Under the pieces are notes generated by a model. It did no database searches. It worked only from the letters and a program-made list of their open reading frames with translations, and was not told where the DNA came from. A stretch of DNA of 64,000 nt from Anseranas semipalmata (taxonomy: Eukaryota > Chordata > Aves > Anseriformes > Anseranatidae), in assembly GCA_013399115.1 (NCBI GenBank), contig VXAA01005193.1:1186469-1250468 (forward strand), given 5' to 3'. How positions within the stretch are numbered: position 1 is the stretch's first letter; each line of letters begins with the position of its first letter. Made by a program: the position numbers and the translations under genes. Positions 12,046-24,900 of the stretch are shown piece after piece.

Positions 12046-12066
12046 GGGAAGGGTGGGAGGGGGGGG
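12046..12066 (+). promoter_or_regulatory. Potential RNA/DNA G-quadruplex in TP53I11 3' UTR
   Basis: Four G tracts with one- or two-base loops, GGG-AA-GGG-T-GGG-A-GGGGGGGG, start 19 bases after the stop codon on the sense strand. Short loops favour a stable quadruplex, which would be present in the mRNA. Confidence 0.6.
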
Positions 12067-13734
12067 TTTGTGTCGGTAATTTTGCATTTATAATTATAAC
12101 TTTTTTTTGTTAGTCCCTTTTTGTTCTAAAGTGGTTTCCTTCTTTTCCACTTACCGGCATGAATCAGTGTGTAACCCGATGCTGGTGGCATTGCCAGGTG
12201 AAATATGGGGAGAGCAGCGTCGTGCGGGCCCCCCCCACCAGCCCAGCCCCTCTGCAGGAGGCAGGTGAAGGGCATGAGGAAGGCTTGGGGAGGTGTACAG
12301 GCCTGGCAGCCTCAGGGAAAAGAGCCGGTGTCCCGGGGGAACTGGCTGATGGGATCAAAGGCTCTGAAACCGTTGAAAAAAGCACAAAATAAGAAACAAT
12401 CCCTGAGGAGAAAGGGAGTTAAGGCAACCAGTGAAGGACTTCGCTATTCCCCTGGGTAAGTGTTGCAGCTGCCTGTTTGAGCATATCCTGGCGTTTACAG
12501 CCTGCGTCCCTTTCAGCACGTACTTACTGTTCACCTGGCCGGGAGCTGGTTGTAGTTCAGTGCTGTGTCTGAATTGGCAAACAGCTGTTCTTTCCTCATT
12601 GCCAGACGTGCCACCCCTGTTTTCATTTTTGCACTGGGTGCTGTGCAAATCTTGGCAAGAGAGACAGCAAAAAATTCCTTGCTTGTTCCTTTTGTAGGGA
12701 TAGCACTGAGAACAGTGGCGCAGCTTGAACTATAACGTGAGAAGTGAAGGAAGCCATTGGAAAAAGCCTGCTGAGCACAAAGACATCCCTTTGCTTGGGA
12801 CGTTTCATGCTGTTTCTAAGCTGGGGTCTTGCCCCTTCACCCCAGAACGTTTCCTACAACTGCAGCTTTACTGATGGTCCCGGTGGTGGTAGGTGTGAGA
12901 CGGAGTGCCTGATGCTTTAGGGAAATAGGGGCTGGAGTCTGCTGTGGTTAGCAGTGTTGAGAGCAGAGTGAGCACTGGAGCAGCTGCTGGGGTTAGTGCG
13001 CAGCCTCTAGTGAGATGAGTCCCGGCTGCAGGAGACAGTGTTCCAGCTCTGCTACGATGCATTGTGGTGCCTCTGGCTTTGGGAAGAAAGGACCAAAGTT
13101 TGTAGCATTAAGGTGTTTAGGATATGACCTAACTGGGATGAAGAACAGCAAGGAACGAGGGGCACATGAAGGCTTTATCGTCCTCTCTAGCTCAATCAAG
13201 GAAGGACTAAATGTGCTGTAGCATTCACTGGCCAGTTTCTTCAACACCTGCTGGGCTTAACAGCATTGGCTGCCCATTTTCCTAGCGCTTTCCTTGCGGA
13301 TTATCCCTGTCCACAGCTGGAGGCTGCATTGTTGTTCTGTATGGGATTAAAGCCAAAAGGTCTGTGTACAGGATATGGACTTCTTATTCACATGCTACTG
13401 TTGGTGGGATCAAAGCATGCCCTGCAATAGAGCTGATGTCCCAAAATCCCAGTAGAAAGATGCCTCCAGAAATAGAAGTGCTTGTGTGACCAACAGACCT
13501 CAAACCATGGGCGAGACTGGGATATATGGCTGTTTGCTGTTTAATACCATAGTATAGTTAGAAGAAGCTAGCGGGTAGTTACTGTATGGTGTGTTAGTGC
13601 TTTTGGTGTTTAGAAGCAGCTGCATAAACTTGGGACACTGTGTGTGTTGCACCTATTGGCCATGCAAAACGTGTGTCAGGTAAGAAGTAGTTGAACCAGG
13701 CGATATTGCAACTGTAACTATTTTTTTTCAATGA

Positions 13735-13740
13735 AATAAA
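13735..13740 (+). terminator. Candidate TP53I11 poly(A) signal AATAAA
   Basis: Canonical AATAAA, 1.7 kb after the TP53I11 stop codon, preceded by an AT-rich stretch. The downstream sequence is not strongly GU-rich, so usage is uncertain. Confidence 0.35.
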
Positions 13741-14803
13741 TCCACAGCAGAGGCAACATCCAACGGCAAACTAAATGCTGGAGCTTCCCAACACATGCCT
13801 GCCAAGCTGCTTTCAACATGTCCAAAATACAATAGTGAGCAACTAAGATTTATATTTAAGAGGAACCTTCCTGTTCAGGTGGAAAAGCTGGGCTCTGGGA
13901 GGGAAACCTTGTCCCTGTGAGGCAGGAAATGATCAAGTGCAGCCCACAGAATATCCCAAACGAGACTGAACGGGCTGCGTGTGGGAGCTGGAACATGGCA
14001 GGCTGTGGCTGTTGCTCTCATCCTGCACACCGTCTGCATGGGCAGCACAGTGGTGCGCGGCTTCGGCGCAGCGCTGCAGCTGTAGTTGTTGGTATAGGTA
14101 AGTGAAGCTTGAGTCTTTGTGTTTTGGGGGGGTCACATGAATGTATAAACAGACTGATCGTTGGGTTTTGGGGGGGATTGTGTTTCTAGGAAAGACAAGT
14201 AAAACTGACCAAACCAAAAGCAATCTTACAGAAGAAGGAAATGGAGGGCCGTCTTAACACTGGCCTCTCCCATCGGTGTTGGCTGCATAACCTAGGAGCT
14301 TAGTTAAGCCATGACTTTGGGGCTGTAGGGTACCTGTCTGATTAGGGTACCTTAAAATGCCACCCAGAAGGTGAGAGAAATGAGTTAGCATGCTATGTGA
14401 GAACAGTTCTCTTAAGACTTCTAGATGGTTAAACCAGGTGGGGGCAGGCAATGAAAGCTTTCCAATGGAGCTTTAAATCGGGTCAGGTCAGATTCCTCTT
14501 CAGTTCCCTGCTTAGCAGCTGTCTCTGCAAAACTTAAAACAGCAAGCCACCTCTAGTTTTGCCATTTGATGTCTATCTGCAGCACTGCCAGAAACCAACC
14601 GTGGTTGTTTGTCTTTGCTGTGATGTGAATAGGGGAGAGGAGGGAGGATGCTGAAGCTTTTGTACAGAACTGTGTCCCTAAGGACAGCAGTGCTGCGATT
14701 GCGGCTGCAGGTGGCAGCTGAGCATGTAATTTGGGATCAAAAGCCTGAGGCATCACTTCAGGCTCTTCTGTTGATGTGCTGAGAGAAAAACTCCATCTCC
14801 ATA

Positions 14804-14831
14804 GGCCTGAGTTTCCTTATCTGTTAAAGTG
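14804..14831 (+). repeat. Ancient MIR-like SINE fragment
   Basis: GGCCTGAGTTTCCTTATCTG followed by TTAAAGTG matches the conserved MIR core phrase (CCTCAGTTTCCTCATCTGTAAAATG) in forward orientation. It is short and diverged, as expected for an amniote-age copy. Confidence 0.5.
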
Positions 14832-15302
14832 TGCGAAAGGCTTTGGACTGATGTCATCTCCCAAGGGAGACAGTTTGCAATGAATTACCTGCTTGCATTT
14901 GCGTCAAGTCATGCAGGGCTGAAGGTCGTGTTCCCCAGAGGGCTGGGCTCTGAGCAGGCACAGCCAGGACTAAGGCTGGCCCTGTTCTCGGCCAGAGAGA
15001 CCCGAACCCTTGCATTCCTAGAGCTCTCGCTTTTGAGGGTGAAGAAAGCTCGCATTCACGTTAACTCTCTGCATCGCCTTATTTATGCCTAACCAACATC
15101 TGGCAAACTGGAGCTGGTGACAAAAGAGAGGCTGTCTGTCTGTCCTAAGCTGGCCAATTCTTTCTGGTCAAGGGTTTTTACTTGGGGGGAAGGGGAGAAT
15201 GGGACACTTCAGTTTATACCTCATTTTGGCTGCTGTACCTGAGTTTATTCTTTCTCCTCTGGTAAGAAAGTGACTGTACTCAACACCAAACAAATAGTGA
15301 AA

Positions 15303-15353
15303 ATTAAAGCCGTTTCACTTCACTGTCACAATATCTTTCTTTTATTTTTTATT
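15303..15353. terminator. Opposed poly(A) signals at the TP53I11/TSPAN18 boundary
   Basis: On the + strand ATTAAA stands at 15303-15308, followed by a T-rich run. On the - strand two AATAAA hexamers stand at 15348-15353 and 15341-15346, followed about 40 bases on by a GT-rich segment (GTTTGGTGTTGAG). The sequence on the high-coordinate side looks like the end of a long TSPAN18 3' UTR. This would be the natural transcription boundary of the convergent pair. Confidence 0.4.
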
Positions 15354-18300
15354 TTTTTAAGAAACGCACACAAAAACCGTGCAGAGAGTGCTTCAGGCTT
15401 GTGTTCTGGTTTATATTACCAAAAAAAAAAAATTTCCTTTCAATATAAAAAAGCATTACAGTAGGGAATACGGGATAAATAAGCTCCACTATCTAATAAA
15501 AAGAACATTTACAGTTTTTTAAAATAGATTTCAAACATCATTATTTCACACGCAGCCCTTTTCCCAGGCATTTGTGACGGTCATTTGAGCATTAAATAAC
15601 AGCCGGGAGGCAGGGGTGCGGAGAGGGGCTGCGGGCTCGCAGGCACAGACTGCTCTCCACTAATTACATCCAAGGTGCATGGGCTGCGGTCACAGTGCTG
15701 CAGCGAAGGAGCCAGCAGCTCCCTCCAGTCCCTGGCCTGCCCAGAGCTCTCCAGCAAGCAGTGACTCTAACCTGAGCCCCTGACCCCCCAAAATTCACCA
15801 GAGCTGTTAAAAACAAATATAAAAATACAGTTGCTTCTCCTGCCTACTGCTCTGAAAAGAGAAAAACTACTGTACAACAGAGGGGGCAGCCACATAACCA
15901 CTGGACAAAAACAACAAATTTACATGCTTTGCCACACACCAGGAGCCTGGTTTCTGGGCTTGCTTGTTCATTAAATTCCCCTGGGAGAAAGTCCTCCCGC
16001 CTGTTGCCTACTTCCACAGGTCCTCTCAGACTTGCACATATCTTTACAGCGCTCTCCATTTCGTGTTTAAGATGTGCTGCCTGGCCTTTGCTTTGGTTTC
16101 AAGCTGTGTTCCCAGTGGCACACTAGCCAGCTGCAGAGAGGAGTTGAAGTCTTCATCCAGAAAAGAGCAGAAGGGGGATCAGACAAGGTAAGAGAGGAGA
16201 AACAACTGTGCAAAGACCAGAATAGTAGAAGAATAAACGATCTTTTGAAGATACAGGGACAACCATTAGGGAGAGAGGGAATGTGAAAGAGATAAACAGA
16301 GAAAATGGTGCAGAATTAGGAAAGCCAAAGAGCAATAAGCCTACCTCAGTCTTGTATATTTATCACTTAGTGCGTTGGCTGCACTGAGAGTTACTCCCCC
16401 ATGCCACTGGTCATGGAAAAAGGGCGTGTTACTTATTTTTTTTCCTTCAACCACCCACCCTGCACAAATTGAGGTGTTCTCCTTCCAGGCTCTGCTGTGA
16501 GACAGCCAGAACTTTTCATAACAAACTCAAGGGAAAGGAAGAAAATTGGAGGGGTGAGGGGGGGCATTTCTGCTTTTCTTGCTCACCTCCATCCAAATTA
16601 CTCACTCTCTCTGCTCATGGTTTTGTTCCTCCCCTGTGAATTGCTCTACCAGAACAATCACTGACACCAGCTCCTGAGGCAGAAGCAGAACAGCTAAGCT
16701 TTCCTCTGTTCGAGGTTGGCTCCAGTGTGGTGGCCCATCCCCTGCAAGATCAGTATATACAACAGATTTTTCCTATCTTAAGAGCAGCACCTGCTGTCGG
16801 GTACAAATAACTGCTGTTTTTTTGGCTAGCAAAAATGTTTTCCTTCATTAAACAACAGACCAGAATTTAATGCTAAAATGCATCATTAAAAACGGGTCCA
16901 GAGGGAAATCGTTCAGAAAAGCTTTCCATGAGGTTTAATGCAACATCTGAGGCCACTCAGCAATCCTGGCCTCATACTCTGTTGCTGGAATATGCTGACT
17001 GTGGCGCAGGGGGGCTGCTCCTCTACCTGCCCAGGCCCTCTCCTGCTGCTGAGCAAATTGCTGTTCTCAAATGAAGCCTGGAGAAGCTCTAGTGCCTCCT
17101 TCCTGTTCCTTTGTATCCTGATTCCCCAGCCTGGATATTTAGCCAGGATCTTTGTTTATTATGGACCAGTCTTTCTGCTGTTTTCCTTCCTGCCTTGCAG
17201 CCTGCGCACCCATTCCAATCTATCTGCATAATGCCCCTCAAAGGACGCAGACCCCGTGGTGTAAGGAACAGCCAAAGTGTACCTGCTGCTGCCAAGCCAG
17301 GGCACGAGGTTACTGCTTGGCTCCTCGCTGCTGCCTTCTTCCCCCTCTCCTTCCTTGCCAGCGGTTACAGCTTTCAGATGGGCTGGTTTAACCCTGTATA
17401 AAAGCGCTCCTTAATCGGAGACTGTAAGAAGACCTAACGTAAACAAGAAAACACAGCCTCTTCTGTCCTCCCCCAAGCAAAGTGAGTTTGAGGTCGGGGA
17501 GTGACCAGACAAATAATGAAGCCAACAGGGGTTGAGGCTTCCAGAGGAGAGAAACCAGTGACCTGTTTGGGTCAACACCCATGAAGACCAGAGAAGCAGC
17601 TGGAGCAGTTCGGCTGCACACTGAGTGCTCTCAGAGCCAGTCTGGGGCCTCAGCTCCATCTTAATCTATGACCAACGCCCAGTGCCGGGCACGTTTCTCA
17701 AGTTCACTTCCAAATGATTAAGCAGCTAACAACTCTCTCAAGTGAGGAAATGCTCTCAACTAACAGGCAGACTAAAACAATTCTGACTCGGTGCTTTCGT
17801 GGTGAGCCCATGGGAAAGCCTCAGGGGAAATCCCCTGAGCAGAAATGATGCCACACGACAGTTTAAGGCAAACAGCACGGGAGTGGCTGACAAACCTCAG
17901 CCTCTTCCATCCAGCACCATGCCTGGAACTCCCCTTGGGGCAGGAAAGCATGTAGGAATCCACTGCAAATATCTACGCTAACAGAGCACCACAAACTATT
18001 TTTTGCAAGTACGAAGTGAAAGGCAAAGGCTGACAAGTTTGAAACACTATTTCCTCCCCTTCTCAGGAAGGCAGCAGTATCAGCTATTCTTGACCAGAGC
18101 CATTATTTTTCCCAGGGGATGCAAACATAGCAGGGAACCACTTGCTCTCTTTTTCACAACAATGAACAGTAAATCTAAAATGGAAAGGTAGGCACCAAAC
18201 TCTTGACCATCAGCCAGCCTTAGATGAGTCCCATTTCTAAGTAAGAACACTCTGCCCCTGCTTGGGGCTCCAGAGAAAAGTCAGGCTCACTGAAATGTTT

Positions 18301-18920
18301 GACTTCTCTGACAAGTTTCAGGTGATAGGGGCAAAGCTTCCACTGAAGAATGTGTGTTTTCAGTTTGTGGCCGCAAATTAAAGCCAGAATTGTGCAAGCA
18401 ACAACTGCCCATTACTTAGAAGAGCCGCCACCACCACCACTTATTTCAAACCCACCTGGGCAGTCACAGACTTCGGCCAACCTGCTGCCTTATCCAGCCC
18501 CTGCGTTGCTGTTCTTCAGTCCTTTGCTGTCTGAGACACGATAAAGTTGCAAACAGCAGGCACGGCCTTGCGCCGACAAGTGGGAGAGGCAGCCGCGCTC
18601 GTCCTCCTGCTCGCCCTGCAGGCTCTGTCTGTCTTTAGTGCAATCGGCTGCGCTGGGCTCCTGCTCCCCGGCTGCTGCGGGTGGCTCTGGGCAAGGGTCC
18701 GGTGTACAGTGTAGTGCACATCACCTCAAAGTTCCAGCCCCTGAAGTACAATCCTTTTGGTCATTCATATATTACAACCCTCTTTTTTTTTCCTTTTTTC
18801 CCCCCTACCCCGTTTTGTTAAAAAAAATAAAGTTTTTTGGGTGTTTTCAGGTTTTGTTTCTTCTGATTTTCCTTCTTTCTTCTGAGCATGTGGGGAACGT
18901 GGTGGTTCACGGGCCGCCTT
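15330..18920 (-). other. Probable TSPAN18 3' UTR
   Basis: This is 3.6 kb immediately after the TSPAN18 stop codon on the - strand, without a further coding exon. Alternative - strand poly(A) hexamers occur at 17155-17160 and at 15341-15353. On the opposite strand, AATAAA near 18826-18831 is followed by a GT-rich run and could end an antisense or read-through transcript. UTR extent is inferred from signals only. Confidence 0.45.
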
Positions 18921-18968
18921 CTACTGGATCCCTCGGAAGAGACACATGGCAAAGATCATGGCGAACAG
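18921..18968 (-). CDS. TSPAN18: TSPAN18 coding exon 7 (terminal)
   Basis: Codes residues 233-247 ([15 protein letters not shown]) and TAG, the end of the fourth membrane segment and the short cytoplasmic tail. The acceptor reads CCCTTCCCAG on the - strand. Only 48 coding bases. Confidence 0.96.
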   Translation of the reverse strand: MFAMIFAMCLFRGIQ

Positions 18969-21900
18969 CTGGGAAGGGGGGAAAGAAGAGGGCAAAACCA
19001 AAATGAAGAACCACAAGAAACAGCTGCATGTTCGAGAAGAATGGCAAAGCCCTCCCCAGCCTCAGGACCATTCCCGTCCCTCAGTCAGTGAAGCAGCAAG
19101 GGGCCTCTTCCCACCACCCGGGGGAGGCTGTGGGACAATGTTTTTTGTGCCTGCAGGGGATTCCCTCCCTTCCTTCCCTGGAACTGCTTATGGCTGCAGC
19201 AGCAGCAGCAGCCTGGCTTCATTCCCAAACTGCCCTTGGTGTCACAGGGGAGCTCTGCACTCCACTGCTGCTGCCCAGGGGCAAGGGGGCACTCGTGGGG
19301 GGCTGCTGGGGCTCTGCCGGGCTCCCTCTCCTTTGCACAAGATGGGGCACTGGGGAGAACACCTGCCCTTGCCCCGGCTATGCTGCCAGGCATCAATTCT
19401 GGGCTAAGGTCCTATCTGGTGGAAGCCTGTTCTGCAGAAACATCACCAAAGAACCAGATGGTAATGCTGGATAACAGAGATGATCCTAAGCCAATACATT
19501 TTCAGGCTGTATACTGAATTTTTGAAGCAAAGGCACAGTTTGAACACACTGACAGAGTAGTCAGCTTGCTGGGATGCTGCTGCAATGAGGACAGTAATCG
19601 TGTCAGGTGCTGGGGCAGGCCGTGGGGTCCCAGAAGCCTCTGTGACCAGCGTGGCACAGCTGCAAACTCTGTGCCAGGGCCAACACGAGGCGGCACTGCA
19701 GGCTTATTTCCCTGCCTTTTGTGGCAAGGGACCAAGCGCCCAGCTCTCTCTAGGCAATGAAACCCCCAAGCTGATAACCCGCTCACACTTAGCCGGAGCA
19801 GCTCCCTGCCTTGCTGCTGGACATCCACTGACACTGCTCTTTTTTCTAATCACACAACAGTACCTCAATGGCCAACACTCCGATGGCAAGGGCTCCTGCA
19901 AGGTACACATAGGTCTCGAAGGAGTTCAGGATCACGGTGTAGCAGCCCTAGGAAGGACGAAGCATGGTGAGAGACAGCGGAGCAGCACAGCCCTCATGCA
20001 TACAAGAGGTGCTCTCAGATCCCAGCACCAAAAGCACGGCTCCCTCTCACTCCACACCCAGCCCCACAGCCAGGGAGGCAGCGACCTGCGTGACAGTGCC
20101 AGGGAGGGGAAGGTGTTGCTGCAGTGGAATGGGAGTAATCCACGCACACAAGCCCTCACTGACCAGGAGGAATTGTGACTTCTTGCAGAACAGAGGGGAG
20201 CAGCAGGGGAGAGGCATTTCCTCTGCTGAGGGGAGAGACTAAGCACAAAGGAAAGGGCCCTCTGGGCATATGACAGGCAGCTGAGGCTGACTAGGGATAC
20301 AGGCTATTTATTTAAAGCCAAGGCAAGAGATTCTTGATGTGCATTTCAGTCACAGACAGCAGCTATTTCACACCCTGGGACCTTTTCTCTGTGCCTTCCC
20401 CCCAAGGAGCATGGATGAACACTTGCTCATCATCTGGATGTAGGAGAATTAGTCATTAAGAACTCAGGGCCATGCACTACTGTAATCCTTCCATTTGTGC
20501 AGCATAGCTACCATCATCTTTCATCTCATTTCTTACTGCTCATACAATTAACAGCAGGCAAATCATCTGCAAAGTTTTCAGGATGTTTCTGGAAATCACC
20601 AGCTTATCCTGGCCTCGGTTCTCCCAGCCTAAAATTCCAACCCACCAGCAAATTTCTGCAAATAGGTCACATATAAAAAGTAAACTGGAGTTTGTCCAAT
20701 GTAAAAAGTATCTCTCCTGCCCACTAAGCATACACATGTAGTCCCATCCATATATCTGGGATGTTTCAACCACCTGATTATTTTGCTTTCACGCAAAAAG
20801 AAAGCATCTGAAATGCAAAAATGGCATGACAGTTACATGCTGGTGCCCATGCCAGACCCTACTCACCAGGAGTGAAACACAGCCAGAGGAAAGCAAGGGA
20901 AAGCACAGAGGGGACCCACTCATGACACAGACCCAGGAAGTGAAGACCATTGGGTTGGTAGACGAACTATTAAAATCACTCTTTTGTCACCATGAGGCTG
21001 CTCAGCTGCAGCTCTGTTCCTGTCATATTTCCAGCCCAATTTTCAGGAAGAAGCATCAAGCATCCAGCCCAGCAACAAAATGTTTGGGTGCTTGCTGGAG
21101 CTCCAACCTTAACCCAACTTTCAGCATGCCCTGCTCAGCTGGCTAAGAATGGGAGTGAGCACAAATGTGCCCTGCCAGCATGCTTTCCCAAGAGCCTGAC
21201 TTTGCTCCAGCAATGCCTGAATACAGCCGACAGTTCTTTGGGAGTGTCTCTCCTCTTTTATACAAATGCCTCGCTGTGTGCTTGGTGACACTTGCTGTGC
21301 ACGCAGCTTCTACCACCGACACACCGCAGTGACAAGGGCTCACAGAAAAACTTCTCTTCCCATACAAGTGCTAGGCCTCAGCATTACTGCTTAGGGAAAG
21401 CAAATTTTTTTTATCTGCTTTATCCCTGTTTCTCAAAATGCATTTCTTTCCCCTCCCTGCTGTTTGTCATTTCTCCTTCTCTCTCTCTTCCCTGTCTATT
21501 CATGGCAATCAGACCTGGCAGATGCAGTACGGTGCTGTCTGCTATGATCTCTCACCCAGTGTGCCTTTGCCAACCGTTTCCAGCTGCCAGACAAGGAACA
21601 GCTCATGTGCTGCTTCCAAACTCCTTTACTCTCTTTCACAATCTGCTATCATGTGCTGAAAAGAGGACCGCTGCTTAGTCTGGAGAAAAAAGGAGGCTTG
21701 CACGTACAGTCAGTACAGAGTTCAACTGACTTGGCTAATGCTAAGATGAACGCAGTCAAGAACTATGCTAGAAAGTTTCTGAAACTTCAGGTCTTGGGGA
21801 AAATATAAGGAAACACGGCTGGTGGTATCAGTGTCAATGACTTTACTCTGAATTGCCTTGTTCCAGTCTAGCATAGAGAGGAATTGCTAAGTCACGAGAG

Positions 21901-24900
21901 CTGTTCAAAGAAATGCCTTCTTTCTACTGTAAACAGTCAAAGAGCAGAGGAACGCATCTTTCCAACATATCTCCTCCTTGGGAAACAGACATGGTTTTCT
22001 GTGGCTGTTTAACCCTCAATCTCTTGGTTGAATATGGTGTTGATGAGGAGTCTTTGTGAACTAAACTGGAGCCCCTACCACAGCCTGTAAGAGCCAACTC
22101 CATCCCATCCTCACTGACCTGTGCTGGCTTGCCAATTAACTTCTCAGAGATGGTACTAACCTTCAGAGCCACAGTAAAACGTGACATCAACTTCCACCCC
22201 ACCTCTTAATCCCTTGGGAAAATCTCAGTGTTTCTGCTGATACAGCACAACATGGACTTGGCAGTCCACACGGTGAAAGGGGACTTTCAAAATCAGACAT
22301 ATCCATAACTTCAAAAGCTGCTACCAGCGTAAGCATAGTTGCAAGCTGACCTACAGTCAGAACAGCACAACCTGCCACCTCCACTACCTACCCATGGCTA
22401 CCACAGCCATCTCTCTGTCTGCTGTGATACTCCTTTTCCTGGCATTTGCCTCCCCTTACCTGTCGGTTCTGAAATCTCTCGACACCTGTGAGGCAGGCTT
22501 CCCTGTCAACAACCATCCCTTCCCGGCTCTGGATTTCTCGCTGGCAACAAGCTTCTGGCGTCACCCCTTCTGAAGAGGAGTGTGAAAGACGAGGGACAGC
22601 TTCAAAATCTTCTGGTCCATTCACTCCACAGCAGGCAAACTAGGGAGAGGCATGGAAAAAAGACAGAGTTTATATTTTGCCCTGAAAGGAGATACCAGAA
22701 TTCTCCCAAAGACCTATTCTTGCAGGGATCAAAGCTTTAGTCAAAGCAGAGACAAAACAATCGCTGTTTCCAAAGAAGTGGGTTGTGCTTGTACCTTGGA
22801 GCTTCTGTTTCATCAAAGCTTCTTTATAAAGTCCCACTGTTCCCGTGTCACACTGTAGACTCTAAGGTACCACTGGGAATATTGCCACAAACTAAGGGCT
22901 TTGGAGCACATCCAGAATGACTTGCTTGAGATCACCCAGCAAGTCTGTAAAAGAGCCAGCAGTACAATCCAGGCTCCCGACTGCCCATTCACCCACAGCT
23001 AATGGCCAGGATTGCTGCTGCTCAAAGGCACTGCTAGGTGATTCAAGAAAGTTCCCTTTTTAGGATTCAAGTCAGGTCCTTTTTAAGGATTCAAGTCATA
23101 GTCCGTCTCCTTTCAGTCAGCAAAAGGAAATGTCTTTATTAAAATCCTGAATCAGCATGAAGGGCAGCAATCATCTTTTTCTTATAAGATTAAAATTGAC
23201 TTTTCATCTGCAGAGCCTGACATCCCACTCTTCACTCCTGAACAGATGCAACGTGGGCTGTACTGAGCCCAAAGTTCACGTGTACACACAAACACAAGCA
23301 CACAGAACTTCTTGCAGCGGACAGGAAGGAGCAACTTGTAGCAGATAAGAAGTCCAATTCCAGTGACACAGCCAATCTTTAATCCAGCTGATTAGGACTG
23401 TAATAACAAAGTCAATTTTCATTGCAAATATTTCTATTTTGAAAATATTCCATTAGGCACACTCCTGCCTCATCTGTCACCTACCAACTCATTTCACAGG
23501 CAGTAATAAGAAGCCATTAGTTAGCACCAATTCTGGCTGTTGTTGGCTGGGAATAGTTTTGAGTAGTGTCCAAGGTGAAAAGTCTAGGGCAGATGCAGTG
23601 AGATTCTGGCCCTTTGGTTACAGGCAGCTCCATGGCTTTCTGTGCCCAGTGCTGAAAACTGGGGGTACCCAGTCAGCTCAAATGCCTCAGGCTTTGGCAA
23701 ACCACAAAGGCTGACACAGTCACCGTGAGCATCTCTCTCAGTACCAACGGCAGCTCGCTTCCACAAAGCCTGGCTGCCAGAGGAATTGTCACCTTCCTCA
23801 CACCACCACAAACCCCGGTGCTATGCTTGACACAACGGGGTGGTTGGGGCCGGCTGAAGCCAGGCAAGCCGAGGGTGCTGGCTGAGCGCAGCACTGATGA
23901 CAGCTGACCACCAGCAGCATGGGATTGGCATGGCCTGACTTACTGTGATCATAACAGAGTTCCAGGTGGCAGAGAAGACATCTGTGTCGTTGTTCCTCAG
24001 GTAATGCTTCTTCAGCTCCTTGGTGAAAAACTCTCTCGTCAACTGAAACACACAGAGACAGGTGGAAATGCAAAGGGTTACTGCCAACATCTCTCTTCCA
24101 AGCACTTCCCAAAGCTCCTTTTTGTGAATGCTGGGGGTTGGTTGGTTGGATTGATTTGGTTTTGTTCTTTTTTGCAAACCTCAGTGGAGAAACATGGGAA
24201 AAGACACTGGCTGAACCATAACTATACCCAGGGTATATGGTACTTGTTCAGTAAAACTGTTCATTAAACATCAGGGACTGAATTATAGCTATATTTGTAA
24301 TCTAACGTTTACATTTAAAGTTTTTGTTTCTTTGTTTGTTTGTTTTAATATTCAGGGCTATTTGAAAGCGTTTCATAAATTGAAACAAGACTAAAACAGA
24401 TTTTCGAAAGATCTTCAAATCCACATCTAAATAGTAGCTTAACTTACTATACTTCACGAGGTCTGCAGCCAAGACATGATTTTCCCCTCACTTTTCATTT
24501 CAAACCAGTTAACTTCCTACTAACGTCAGGGAACTCCCCTGAATTTACTTCCATGTGTGAGAAAGCAGAATCAAGCCCTAATACAAAACTTTCTGCGAAT
24601 GAAAAGGAATTAAAACACATGGAATGAATATGAAATGTTCAAGTCAACTTACAAATCAGAAAAAAGACCATTTCCCTGACAATGCTTTAGATTATCTAAA
24701 CTCACCCACACGTGTGAAGAAAAAAATCCTCTTTATATTTCTAGTGTTTAGATAATTTAAACACTTTTTTCCTAAGGTCAACAATAAAAACTAACGGAAT
24801 TTCATTTATTCCTGCTTACATTTACAGTAAAATAGAAAAACCAAGCCAACATTTCTGCTCAGACTTTCCTCAAAAAGTTAGACACCTTGAAATTACATTT

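Larger units (their letters stand above)
12027..15330 (+). other. TP53I11 3' UTR and convergent intergenic DNA, end uncertain
   Basis: The sequence after the TP53I11 stop carries no other coding exon. Candidate + strand poly(A) signals are ATTAAA near 13346, AATAAA at 13735-13740 (ATGAAATAAATCC) and ATTAAA at 15303-15308. The last is followed by a long T-rich stretch that could serve as downstream element. Which one is used cannot be decided here, so the 3' UTR is between about 1.3 and 3.3 kb. An ancient MIR-like piece lies at 14804-14831. Confidence 0.5.

Noticed and set aside
19585..20178. Plus-strand open frame of 197 codons
   Set aside because: Lies opposite TSPAN18 exon 6; no recognisable protein.
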